DNA of 64,000 bases from Pomacea canaliculata. Its lineage: Eukaryota; Mollusca; Gastropoda; Architaenioglossa; Ampullariidae. This document shows, in pieces, positions 1 to 11,240 of this stretch. The notes below the pieces were generated by a model. The model worked only from the letters and a program-made list of their open reading frames with translations. It was not told the DNA's origin and did no database searches. Made by a program: the position numbers and the translations under genes. How positions within the stretch are numbered: position 1 is the stretch's first letter; each line of letters begins with the position of its first letter. Location: the NCBI RefSeq assembly GCF_003073045.1, contig NC_037602.1, positions 13,519,731 to 13,583,730 on the forward strand. Reading direction: 5' to 3'.

Positions 1-820
1 GCCATCGAACCCAGTTCTGGGTGTCCTTTTCCACTTAGGACCATGTCATGCCAGCTGTCTCCACCTCTCTGTGGACTTATCTCCTCCATGTCTGTCTGGG
101 TCTCCCAACCCTGCGCCTCCCCTGTGGGTTCCAGCCCAAAGCTTGTCTTGTTAAATTGTCAACTGGCTTTCGCAAGGTGTGACCAATCCAGCCCAACTTC
201 CGCTTCTTGATGTCTTGGCTGGCAGGTTTTTGGTTGGTTCTCTCCCATAGGTCTGTATGTGAGATCTTCTTGGGCCATCTGATTTTGAGGATGTTAGAGG
301 TTGTTCTTCTCATGATCCAGCCTATGATGATTAGTGCTCTTGCAGCCTCTGGTGTCATCAGTACTGCTACTCCTTGTTGTGGTTATGGTCAGTGTCTTCA
401 TGTCCAGAGTAGATGATAGTCTCCCTGAGGAAAGTCTGTCTGCCCGTTGCCATTCCACCTTGTGTCGCACAGGCCAAGGAGCTTAATGTTATAGTTCTTC
501 ATTTCCTGTGCTACCTGAGCTGATTTTCCTCTCTCGTATAGGGTTCTGATGTTCCAGGTCCTTGTCCTGGTTTTTGCCTTTGGCCGTGAGAAGATGGGTC
601 GGCGAGCTGGCTTCCCGAGGGCTTTCACCAGCACGCATCCTAAGCCCCTCTGAAGAGGAATCTTCCCGTCCAGGCTCCAGTTTTGCATTAATATGTTTGC
701 GGTTTCTGTAGCATTTTATTTTTTACAGGGTGGGGTTGCTAGCCCCATACCCAACCCTCCTCCTTCATCCAGGCTTGGGACCAGCAGGTAACCAAAGTGG
801 TTTCTAGGCGGAGTTAACAG
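1..820 (-). mobile_element. Internally deleted non-LTR retrotransposon (LINE)
   Basis: Read on the minus strand, 688-398 encodes the start of an APE-type endonuclease (motifs TWNIRTLYERGK, LLGLCDTRWNGNG). About 358-77 encodes the C-terminal tail found after the reverse transcriptase in the same kind of element (LWERT, LGWIGHTLRKP, RRVGRPRQTWRR). The reverse transcriptase that should lie between them is missing, so this is a copy with an internal deletion, probably also cut by the window edge. Sequence at 690-820 resembles the 5' leader of such elements. It lies in the intron upstream of the first visible INTS14 exon. The clade was not determined. LINE origin is secure from the two protein segments; the exact ends are not. 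Confidence 0.8.
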
Positions 821-991
821 TAATAGTAGCAGTCAAATTTAAAAAGAAAAAAACACTAAATCTTTAGTGCAATGCATCATCAATGATTTTTGAAAAATTT
901 TTTTGCAATTTCAAAACATGATTACGTTCACTTTCTCTGACGAGTCTGTTTAGTTTTGCCCTGAGCTTTTGATGTCCTTTGTGTTTTGCAG

Positions 992-3900
992 GTGTCATTC
1001 TCATACCTGTGGGAGCGGACAGTACCATTTACACGAGACCATGACTCCATAAAGGCAGCATTGAATAAAGTGGAGCTGTACAACAAAACGTGTCTAGAAA
1101 CTGCTTTAGTTGGAATCAGCACCACTGTGCAGGAGGAGTGGAACAATGGTGTTCAGTGTCAGGTATCTAGTTATTAAAAGTTTATATATATATATATTTT
1201 AGATATTAAAGTTTAAAATCTTTAACTGAATATTAATACTATGCTGTGACATATATTCTCAAAAAATGTTAATTAAATTTTTATTTTGTGCTAAAGCTAC
1301 TAATAAGAAATTAACCTAACTGTATTCAATATTTATATCATTTTTTTAGACAATTTGCTTGACAATTTCTTAGTTGTTTATTATACTTAATTTAAAAAGA
1401 TTTTCTTCAGATGCTGAAATGCTGCATCATAATTTCTCATGTTATCAAGTTATTAAATTCTCACTCTTTCACAGAAATTAGTTCACTTTGTGTTTTTTCA
1501 TTGGCTCTTAACATTATAACACAAATACACATGAAAAAACGTTTTGCATTGGTTAAAAGGACGTGACAGTATGTCACATGTATGTGCAGGTTATTTTGGT
1601 CACAGATGGAAGTGTAGGTGTGGGACCTGGCTCACTGAAGCACTCTCTACAGACATGCTCAGCCCGGGAGTCTACAGAATCCAAGTTTCCACTGCCTTTC
1701 ACATTTCCTTGTAAGCTGCATGTTTTGTGTGTGGCAAACCCAAATGATCCTGACCTCAAAACAGCCTTACCTCTCTACCAACAATTGATCAACTTGAACT
1801 CTCAGGTGAATGTGCACACATAGCTGTATGTATGATTCTTTAGATCAGTAATACCTTTGAAACTGGTTTCTATATGTACATCAGTTGAGGTAAACTTGGT
1901 TTTGGTATCTATTTGCTACTGTACAATGTAATCATTTTTTCTGTTTTTGGCACATAGGGAGGAGAGGTTTTAGTGCCAGAGGGCCCACTGTCCTTCAGAT
2001 CAGTCCAGGATATGTTTCAAAAATTTGCAGAGAAAATTTATACACCATTTCATGCACAGCTTCAGTGTGGTAACTTTAAATGCCCAGTGCAGCTTCATCC
2101 TCGACCAGAACCATACAGTCGGTATGTTGATCATACTTCTGGGAAACTGATCAGATTTTGTAGCAATACAATTATCATGTTTTTTAATTATGTAATTTTG
2201 AATTTTAGTAGGAAAAATGGTTAATTTTAGTGGGGTTTTGAGGGGAGGAGGTTGTCTTTTCTCTTCCTTAAATTGATGGTACAGAGCAGATCTGTTGCAC
2301 TCTTTCTCTGTCTCTCTCTCACACACACATGCACACATATTTTTGTAGCAATACATTTCTTAACTTGCATCCAAACATTTCCCATATTAGAGTTTTTTAA
2401 TATTGCAGAGATCTTGAATTTGAAAGCATACAAATGAAAGAGATTTGGAACAAATTGGAAATAGTGGGATTTCTTGAAATAGCAGAAGTAGCCAGCCCAC
2501 CTACTGTATCACGACATCTTGTGCTGCCTACTCCCACACGTGACCGCTCATCAAAGACAGAAAACTCTGGTAAAGTATCTTTCTCTGAGCTTATGTGACA
2601 TGAATTCATTTTCTTCTTGTAAATTTGGCTACTTCTCGTTTCGTTCAAGCTATTGCTTCTTTACAGCATTACAACATGATGTTATTGTTAAGGTGGCCAG
2701 ATGTTTTGGAAGTGAAAGCAGGTCACATTCCAATCATAGTGCTGTCACTGACAATGAGCGCCGAAAGAAGCAAATAGGCAGTAAACTAGGAGACAAATTT
2801 AATATTATTCATCAAATGGCAATAGACAAAAGCCAAAACCAAAGATACAAATACGAATCATTGTACGGTAATCAGATTTTTAAATACAAGTGGGACATAG
2901 ATCGACTTTTTAGATTAAAGCGGGACATTTTATGAGCAGCAGGGACACACCGTCCCACCTAACTCGGGACGTCTGGTCACCCTAGTTATGACTACAGCAT
3001 TACAACATGGTGTCTTTGTTGGTTATAACCGAAAAGACCCCATACAACTGAATGCATGAAAATTTTACTGAACAAATTAAAAAAAACTGTTATGGTATAT
3101 CTAGCGTATATATGCTTGCTTATGATAGTCATGTATCATAAACTTGTATTTTTGAAGATAAAGAGAAAAAAACAGAAGGAGGAAAGACCTTCACAAAAGG
3201 AGACGAAGAGGAAGATGGTACAGAAGATGGTAAAGTGCCTTCCTTTGCAGTTCTGCTTCATGGAAGTTTAAAAGTTGAGAGCATGGTGGCTCTTGCACGA
3301 ATTGGGTAAACCATTGCATTTGCATTTTCAGCAATCATATCTCCCTGTTGTATGTTTGTGTGGTGACTTAGATTCCTTAAAAATCTAAGTTAAAATATCG
3401 TGACTTTATTTTTGATTCGTAAAGCTTTTGACAGATTTAAACAGTGGTTAGTGTTCTTTAGTATGCTCAAATGTTTAAAGTTTGATGAAGTAAGAATAAT
3501 GAAAACTTTTCATTCAGACCCTGTGAATTATTGATTATGCATTTATGTTGCTTTGATCTGTTGTTAAAAAACCCCAAAATAATCAGAGTTGTTTGATTTA
3601 TACATAATGCCTAAGTCAAGAAAAAGAGCCAACAATAAGGTCCATTTTTTGTAACTGTATGCTCTTGTAACCATTTATTGTATAGATGGATAATTATTCA
3701 AGGTACAGTTATTAGCATGATAAGAATTTATACACTAAGCAGAGGATGTAGAAGTAATGTATACATTTAGAATCTTTTCCAGCTCATGCATTCTCTTTAT
3801 GTATTTATTATTATTATTTCTGACCCTTATTATCTTTCTTTTTTCAGAGAAGATTGGTTTGGAATGCTGTACTCATGGGCAGATAGCAAAAAGAAGTCCA

Positions 3901-5573
3901 ATTTGATGCTGTCAATCTTTGAGCCAGGTCTGTGTAAGTCAACTTACTAGAAGCTTGCATGTATGCATTCATCTTATTTTAAACCATTCATAGAAATACA
4001 GATTGCATTAGTTGTCATTTATAACCACCGTTCTGATGTCTCCCATAACTGCCTACATTGTTAATTCTCAAGCTTTTCTGCTAGCAGGTCTTGAAAATAT
4101 ACCCTGGCTGGGGAACCTAGAAAATCTCTGTCCAGTTTCTGCATTTGAAACCCCACCACATTTAGTTGAAGGAGGACAACCACCATTTCCTGTTCGGCCA
4201 TCAGAAAAGCGCAGCTATGCTCAGAGTTGTGTGGTGTGGATAAAAGCAGCAGGACTTCAGGTTTGTGAATTATTATCATTTTGTTGTTTATCACCTGTGC
4301 TATTTTACGTGTTTTGTAGCTGAAGAATTTGCAACATTATTCAAGCTTTAATTTTTTTTTGTGTGTTAAAAAAGTTATAAGACCGAACAGCAAAGGATGA
4401 TTGTATCACCAGTCACATCACTAAGTAGTGTGGTTTTATCTCTACTACTCCTGAAGTTTCCTGGATCTTGATAATAACTTTTTGTCTAAGTAAAGTTTAT
4501 TTTTTCTTGTGATATCAGTTTCCTCACTCTCATTTGTTCAGTGCATCCTTTATTTGTTGGCTAGTCTTTACCATTAAAAATGGTTTCACAGCACCATCCT
4601 GGGCAGATTCCATTAGTGTTTATGACTGGGAAACATAAGCTGTAAATAACATATGAACAATGACATGACATCAGCACGGTCTACCTTTATACTAGCAGCA
4701 GCCAGAATCACTGGATACCTGTGCCACTTTGCTGTTTACCTTGCTAGTTTGGTTTCACTGTGTACCTGGAGAGGCCACATCATGAAACAAATGTGTGTTA
4801 ACTGGTTGTAGAAGGTTGTTATGTTTGTTTCAGTCTGATATGCAGAAGGTTCTGCGTCATGCCCGTAAATTGCCTGACAAACAACAGCAGTTCTATAAGG
4901 TTTGTGAGATTTCTGTTTCTATTTATTCACCAAAGGTGGTGTTGGGTGGTGGGAACTCACCAACAGTGACACTTTTTTAAAATACTATGCAGAAATAAAT
5001 ATTTTTAATGTGAAGAAAAACACCACTGTAGACATATGCTTCCATTATTGCTGTTATCTTTTTTCCTTTCTCAAAACGTTTTTTCAAGGTACAGGTAAAA
5101 TCTGCAAAGTCTGGAAAAAGTGTAGGATATTTAAATAAAACTTTATACATGCAGGGCATCTTTTGTAGTCTTTGAATAAATTTTGTGTAGGTTTCATTAA
5201 AAAAAAAAAACTACCAATTTGTAAATTTTTTTTTTTGGCATCAGAATATTCCTTAATTTTATGAAATGACCTTTAGCATTATAAGATGATCTAATATTTT
5301 TCTTAAATCAACTAATAAGATCTGTGTTTGTGGATGCTTATGTAGGAAATGAATAGAATTAGACGAGCGGCCCTATCCTTTGGTTTTCATGAACTTCTGG
5401 AAGCCATGGCAGCCATGCTTGAAAGGGAGTGTACACAGTTGCCTGGAACTGCTCATCCAAGTGCTGCTTTACAGTTGACTCATGCTGCAAATGCTCTTCG
5501 TCTGCCTTCAGCGTTAGAAATTGTTCATACTATCATGCCCTTACAGACCAATTTCACACCAGGTGATAGATAG
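992..5573 (+). CDS. INTS14: Integrator complex subunit 14 (C-terminal ~90%, 5' end outside window)
   Basis: Subunit of the Integrator complex, which cleaves snRNA 3' ends and attenuates paused RNA polymerase II in the nucleus. Nine coding exons are read: 992-1162, 1590-1805, 1958-2121, 2409-2569, 3158-3305, 3848-3927 (or 3933), 4088-4260, 4834-4899, 5346-5573. All are bounded by AG/GT and keep phase, giving about 468 residues against roughly 518 in human INTS14. The missing ~54 residues carry the first part of the VWA domain. Visible family matches: LWERTVPFTRD, ILVTDG (VWA strand), FPLPFTFP, TPFHAQLQCG, SRHLVLP, FAVLLHGSLKVESMVAL, MLYSWADSKKKSN, KRSYAQSCVVWIK, MLERECTQLP. The loop in exon 5 (3158-) is Lys/Glu/Asp-rich. 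Exon 6 has two in-phase donors 6 nt apart. Assignment is secure. Confidence 0.96.
2689..2984. mobile_element. hAT-like non-autonomous DNA transposon in INTS14 intron
   Basis: The ends are imperfect inverted repeats: AAGGTGGCCAGATGTTTTG at the left and CGGGACGTCTGGTCACCCT at the right. These resemble the GGTGACCAGACGTCCCG terminus known from hAT elements. The flanks GTTATTGT and GTTATGAC share only their first five bases, so an 8-bp target duplication is possible but decayed. No transposase is encoded. It sits between INTS14 exons 2409-2569 and 3158-3305. Confidence 0.55.
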
Positions 5574-5793
5574 CCAATATCTTCACACATCCATTAAAGA
5601 GGTTAATATTATTTTGACCAGTCAAACTGTTATACAATTACTTTCAAACTTGAATGTGAAAGTAAATTACTTTCCCAGGTGTTATTTTTTTATGTGGAAA
5701 ATATATGTAAAAAGATCATTGGATTTTGATGTGTTAGCATTATCATGTCATTCTGACTATTTTCCATCTTTTAACCGCTGGTATCCAAGTAGT

Positions 5794-5799
5794 AATAAA
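5794..5799 (+). terminator. Poly(A) signal AATAAA for INTS14
   Basis: AATAAA lies 221 bases after the INTS14 stop codon and is followed by a T/GT-rich stretch near 5812-5826. It is the first canonical hexamer downstream. Confidence 0.6.
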
Positions 5800-5829
5800 A
5801 ATATTTTACATTTATTATGTTTGTTGTAA

Positions 5830-8800
5830 CTAAATATATATGACAGAGTAAAAGGGTGTTTAAACTTTATATTTTTTGTGCAGTGATTGCTTCTGCTTTG
5901 GTGGCTTCACTTTCTGTTTGCGCTTTGGTAATCAGTTTTTCACTCAGCTACCACACAAAAGTTTCCTGTGGTAACAGCCACATAAGTCATGAAATCCACA
6001 GAATGATTCTTACTCTCCAGGGATTTCACTTTACTTTCAATTTCCCTAACATGCATACATGGACAATCATTTCATTGGCTTGTTATTTGAGTAGACAACA
6101 CAAATTAAAAAATCACAACCAAAATTAATGCTTATAGAAGAGAATATAACATAAATACATATTCATTCTCAGGAAACATTCAGATTCTTCACAAAAAGAA
6201 AGTACTAAATCACAGCAGCTTCATATAACTGTATCTGCTTTCATCTCCAAGGTTGATTAACACTTCAAAACATTGTAAAAATATACTACCTTGACAGCAG
6301 TAATTGTTGTACCCCAAAGCAAACTCCACCCAAGGTTACTTCAATTTGAAAGTATATCTTCAGCTTCACAACTGTAGTGATCTACAGATTAATGGATATG
6401 CAATCTTACAGATGTCATGCATTACATGAACTCCTTCGTTGAATGCTCATGCTAATGTCACATCTAGATCAGTGGTTCTCAGAGTGTGGTCAGCAGGCAT
6501 AAGTCAGGTGGTCCGCGGCTGACAGTCGTCATATGTCAGCAAAGTGATGTTTAAAGTTATGCATTCCTCGCCTTACCATTTTAAGTACAAAGAACAAGGT
6601 ATATGTAGTCTTATGTCAACTTATTACTATACTACTGTCACAAAAGGACATTTAGTTTTGAATTGTAATGAAACAAATACGGCAATTTAAATTTGAAATT
6701 CATAGTACAGAGTGATTTTTAGGCCTTGGGGGTCTGCCACATTTTTTACTTAAGTAAAGTGATCTGCGGTCCGAAATACTTTGAGAACCACTGATCTAGA
6801 TCACCAGTATACTTTCAGGAAGAACAGAGTCAAAGTCAAAGTATCAACGCCCAAATATATTGTTATAAATGATAGGCAAGTCTGAGATCATATATGCACT
6901 ACTTGTAAGACATTACTGACATAATTTTTCATTCTCATTTGCATTTTCAAATTAGCCCTTATGCCCTCTTAAAGGCAAGGAGAGTACTAGGAGGCATGGT
7001 ACAGGAATACCCAAGGAAAATTTTCAGATATAATCATCCTTGTTCTATTTGGTTTTCTGTAACCAAGCATGGCAGAGACTTAGCTATGTTTGGTCATGGA
7101 CGTGTATATAAGTTCGTGGTTTGGTCAACTATAATGAAGCAGGTACAGAAAAATGTATTCTGGGACTTGGTAATGTGCTCTGCTCACTTTGCTATCCCTA
7201 GTCTTCACTTCTCAAAGAGCTCAAGTCTTTTTACTTGTCTTTAATTTTTGAAGTACAATTTGGAAAGCTTCTCAGATATTGTCACATAGATTTAAATGAT
7301 AAAAAAAATCACCTATGCACATACAAAGTTATTCACCAATGAAATGAAACATCCCTACAGCGTTTTGCTTCAGACATTCATGAAACTAGCACCAAACAAT
7401 TAAGTTTTACAGAAAATATTTTATTTACACATGAAAATGAATGTATGAATCTCAGCAAATGGATCAAGTATGCAATATTTTGTCACAAAGGGCAGTTATC
7501 TTGGTAGAAGACTGGCAACAGTACCCGACAGTCACCATCAGAACACCATCATCTCCCTTAGTCTACATCATGCAAAGAAACAAGCTAAAATATTTTATAT
7601 GAATTTTGTTGGGTACAAGCCATTAAACTGGCAATCTTTTATTAAAATTTCTCATCCAAAGTTGTAACAATAAACTATCTCTATTGTCTCCAAAATTTGT
7701 ATTCATGATAAAAAAAGTTTCCTTCCAAAATGTACCACTCAATATTTTTATAAGAATTTAAAACCCTATTAGACACTGACCTCTGACACACAATTGGAAC
7801 AGAATCCTAAATCTTCAGCTGCTCTTTAAATGATTCTAGAGACACCATGCTTACGTTTATCAATTGTTTGCATTTAGGATATGCATGGTTCAATATAAGG
7901 AACCTAAAATAGAGTTTACCTTATATTTATATCACAGCAATGCCTTTATTTACAATTTAATACCCTACCTTAAAGCAGATAATTTATGATTGATCTTGAT
8001 AGTACATGTAATAACAAAATTCACCATTTTATTAAGGACAATCATAAAAAGAAACTATAATCCCCCAAAATGTACCTACTTTTCATTGACCAATGTGCAA
8101 CGTACGTTCATGCATGTACATGTACGTGGGGTACGTAGGTGTCATGAACAAACAATGTAAATATTTTATAAAGATTTCTATAAAACTACTCTTGTTTAGA
8201 ATTCAAGATATATTTTTGATCATCCGTCGAAACTTTATGCAACTAGTGGGTTTTTTTTCCTTTAAAAAAGGGCCTCAAATGTGCACATTTGGCACAACTG
8301 CAAGCAGCATAGCATTTTGCCAAATTACTGCAGAAAAAAAAAATGCATTTAACAATTCTTAAAAACCACATTCCACTTTACACTAGGACCATTTGCTACA
8401 AGCACAAAAATGTCCTTCCATGCACAAAACAAAAAGATGCCTCCATTAGCAGCTCATCTGAGCTTTTACAGTTCAGCATGTATAGATAAAAAGGAAACAA
8501 AATGGAAGATCGTGTAGTTATAATCTGTGATCACTGTGTTATCACACTGCCCTACAGTCAAATATTGCTAAATCATTCACTTACTTTATATGTAAAAATA
8601 AGACCAGCAAATAATAACAGAAAACAAAAAATTAAAAGCAATTTGTTGAAATATGATGTGGTAAACTCCATCAGCATAAAAAAATAAAAATACCTAAAAT
8701 AGTTAAATGCAAGTTAAATGATATGAATCATCACTTCCTTATAGGGATCTTTTAATTTTTTTTAAAGAAAAATTATTTAAAAAATCATCTTTAGATGCCA

Positions 8801-9749
8801 AATTAACAAGAAATAAATATGAATAATAAATGCATATCACATAACATCATTTAAAATAATGGATAATGTAGATCTAACCAAACTGACAGTGACTGCCTAC
8901 TTTTTGTCCAAACATATCTCACTAAACTTCAAGATGTATACTATTTGTTCCAACATAAAAAAATCCTTTAAAACTTTAAACAGCAGCAGCTATTTTTCAT
9001 CTCCATGACCTCTTATCAATAGATAATGATGATTTGGTTTGTTTTAAAATGCTTTCACCTTGTGATGATTTTACACTCTGGCGACTAGAGTAACAAGTGC
9101 AACTTATCTGTTGGGAGTTGGGAAGGAAGAAAGGAAAAGGCCAGAATACCAAGGCGATAGCTATGACAAAAAACATGTCATATTATTCAAGAAATAATGT
9201 CTGTTGGACATTTCCCATAATCCTCTCAAGAAGACAAATATTTAATCACAACACCACTAGACCACCTGCTTCCAGTTGTCACCATTGCGTAAAATCTAAA
9301 TGCCTGTGGGATTTTTACTAGTTTTCTACTGCTGGAGAATCCTAGAAAATATAGTCACACTATTTTAACTTGTCTGTGGCCCTATGCTCCACTGTTGGCG
9401 ACTAGGACCAAAAAGAAGAATTTTTAACTTGTTAGTCTTCCTAATAAGTCTTAGATAGGCAGGTGTTAGTAATTAATAAAAGATAAGACTAATATGGTTC
9501 TTCCCCATAGAAACTTTCGGCATAGCTGTCACAACTACAAAATCTTCTTAAAATCAAAATCATTCTGTTAGGCATGCTTTTAAATGTATGCACTTTAGGA
9601 TTTGGCACACATGATTCCCAGAATGCCTTATCTATTCAAATATCCAGTCATTTGTACATTGTTTTTCCCCACACAAGAAATGTTCTGGAAGGTCTTTGTT
9701 AAGCAACTGTAACTTCAGTACAAGGATAAATTTCTAATGCTGACTGCCA
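5830..9749. other. Intergenic, tail-to-tail gap between INTS14 and the minus-strand gene
   Basis: This A/T-rich interval contains no exon I can support. It should hold the 3' UTR of the minus-strand gene ending at 9750; candidate minus-strand poly(A) hexamers occur near 9240 (ATTAAA) and 8026 (AATAAA), and I cannot choose between them. The only clear element is the hAT MITE at 6470-6793. A short ACGT-rich palindromic patch lies at about 8098-8140. Confidence 0.6.
6470..6793 (+). mobile_element. hAT MITE, family A copy 1 (324 bp, TSD ATCTAGAT)
   Basis: It begins CAGTGGTTCTCAGAG and ends CTTTGAGAACCACTG, the inverted terminal repeat typical of many hAT elements. It is flanked by a perfect 8-bp duplication ATCTAGAT (6462-6469 and 6794-6801). 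Internal sequence matches copies at 41622-42115 (same orientation) and 50676-51030 (inverted). There is no coding capacity, so it depends on a transposase elsewhere. Confidence 0.92.
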
Positions 9750-10208
9750 TCATCTGCGACCATTTGTGCATTTCGCTAGCTCGCTTAGATAACTAGTGCT
9801 TAAAGCACGGTGAATATCTGTCTCAAAAGTCATATGGTCGGCAATAATTCGCCATGACTGACCCTGTGATATCTCATTATTTCCATCTCGAATTGCACCC
9901 AAAATTGAGTGAGAGAAATTCTCTAATGATTCTGGTGGAGCACTACATGGTCGCTCTTGTTGCCGAACAAGACTAGGCTGGCGGCATATAGGCTTTGGTG
10001 CAGGAACAGGCTGTTCGCCAACTGCTGGCTTCAAGCTTGACAAAACTGAGTGGTTATCTGATTCTGTTGATGATGAACTCTGTACCATTGTTGCGGAAGA
10101 CACTTCTTGAGAACTGTCATGACCGGTCACTTTGGTGCTGCTGCTGACTTCAGCATGATCAGCAGAAACAGGGTTTGCTTCTGGTTTATTTATAATTGGC
10201 ATGCCCAT
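9750..10208 (-). CDS. Unrecognised Ser/Thr-rich small protein, divergent from the MCL1-like gene
   Basis: I do not recognise this protein. The coding exon runs on the minus strand from an acceptor AG at 10249-10248 to the stop at 9750. The first ATG in frame (10208) gives 152 residues. The N-terminal half is rich in Ser/Thr/Glu (low complexity), the middle is Pro-rich (PVPAPKPICRQP), and the C-terminal ~55 residues look structured (FSHSILGAIRDGNNEI, WRIIADHMTFETDIHRAL). A likely upstream exon ends at a strong donor at 10968-10967 (CAA|GTAAGT). Its open frame joins this exon in phase but meets an in-frame stop with no ATG, so it is most simply 5' UTR. It starts within a few hundred bases of the MCL1-like gene, so the two probably share a promoter. 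Being spliced and ordered, it is probably a real gene; function unknown. Confidence 0.6.
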   Translation of the reverse strand: MGMPIINKPEANPVSADHAEVSSSTKVTGHDSSQEVSSATMVQSSSSTESDNHSVLSSLKPAVGEQPVPAPKPICRQPSLVRQQERPCSAPPESLENFSHSILGAIRDGNNEISQGQSWRIIADHMTFETDIHRALSTSYLSELAKCTNGRR

Positions 10209-11079
10209 AGCAAGTAGAAGGTGGTGTGTATCCTCTGTGCTCACCCTCTGGAAAATATATAATATAATGTAGTGATATACAGAGGAAATATTAACTACAG
10301 AAATAGTATTAATAATAATTATCTCAATTACATGAATCGAGTTAAACTGATGTAAGTGCATAAAATCTGGTATTAGAGGGAGGTCCTTGCTAGGGAAGAT
10401 GCATCAGGTTTCAGTTATTGTTTCACCCTGACCTGCTTCGGTTGGGAACTCAATCGGCCCTTTAATATTAACTGAGTGTATGCTTTTCATTTTTTGTATG
10501 CTTTCGTCGAACATCAGTATTTTCATGTACAGCATTAAGCCCATAATTAATAAACGAATAATAATTATGATACACATAAGGTCAAACCAATAACTTTCAA
10601 CCATCAATGAGTGGGGGGGGGGGGCACGGAGAAAATTAGAAAAGGTTAAATTTCTATCTCAAAAATAACAGTTGGGGTTATCGATTTGGAAACGTCTGTA
10701 TTTTCTGCTTGTTTTTGCTCAACAAAAACGAGAACTACAAAGAAAACAAACACAGTACTAATATTTTCAATTTGCAATTTAAGAAAACTTTATGAAGACG
10801 TCTGTTTTGATACTCGTAACCAGTTTACTATGTGATGACAGTATCTGTCTACTCTATGTACTATATTAAGTACTGTCGATCGCTGATTGAACTGGTCGAC
10901 ATTCAACCTACGACATAATCAAACATAATCGTCCCAATTTTCATAAAGAAAAATTTTACTTACTTGATTGTCCCTGTTAGTCGTTTGGGGTTTTTTGATA
11001 ACTTTCAAGTTCTCCTTCCGTCCGGCTGAAGGGAGATCCTTTCTTTGTGGTTTCGTGCTTGACTATAATTACTTTCTCA

Positions 11080-11159
11080 ACGTCATGAGTGTCTGACCAA
11101 TGAAAGCCTCGATGCCGGCACGTGACCGGTTTGGCCTACGCCATCTTTGTAATATATAA
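11080..11159. promoter_or_regulatory. Compact divergent promoter: CRE half site, CCAAT, E-box, TATA-like
   Basis: Between the minus-strand exon and the MCL1-like ATG lie ACGTCA (11080-11085), CCAAT (11097-11101), CACGTG (11119-11124) and ATATATAA (11152-11159, about 80 bases before the ATG at 11241). The order CCAAT, E-box, TATA is sensible for a start near 11185 on the plus strand. Motif presence is seen; function is inferred. Confidence 0.5.
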
Positions 11160-11240
11160 GGTATGTGCTAGCTCTTTCGAGATTTCCTCTTAGGGGATAA
11201 TATTGTTTGTGACGCCATCTGTCGCATTGGAATTACATCA

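Noticed and set aside
2519-2935. 138-residue open frame across an INTS14 exon boundary
   Set aside because: Out of frame with the conserved exon and mostly inside the hAT-like element.
10969-11070. Coding use of the first exon of the minus-strand gene
   Set aside because: Open and in phase, but closed upstream by a stop with no ATG; kept as probable 5' UTR.
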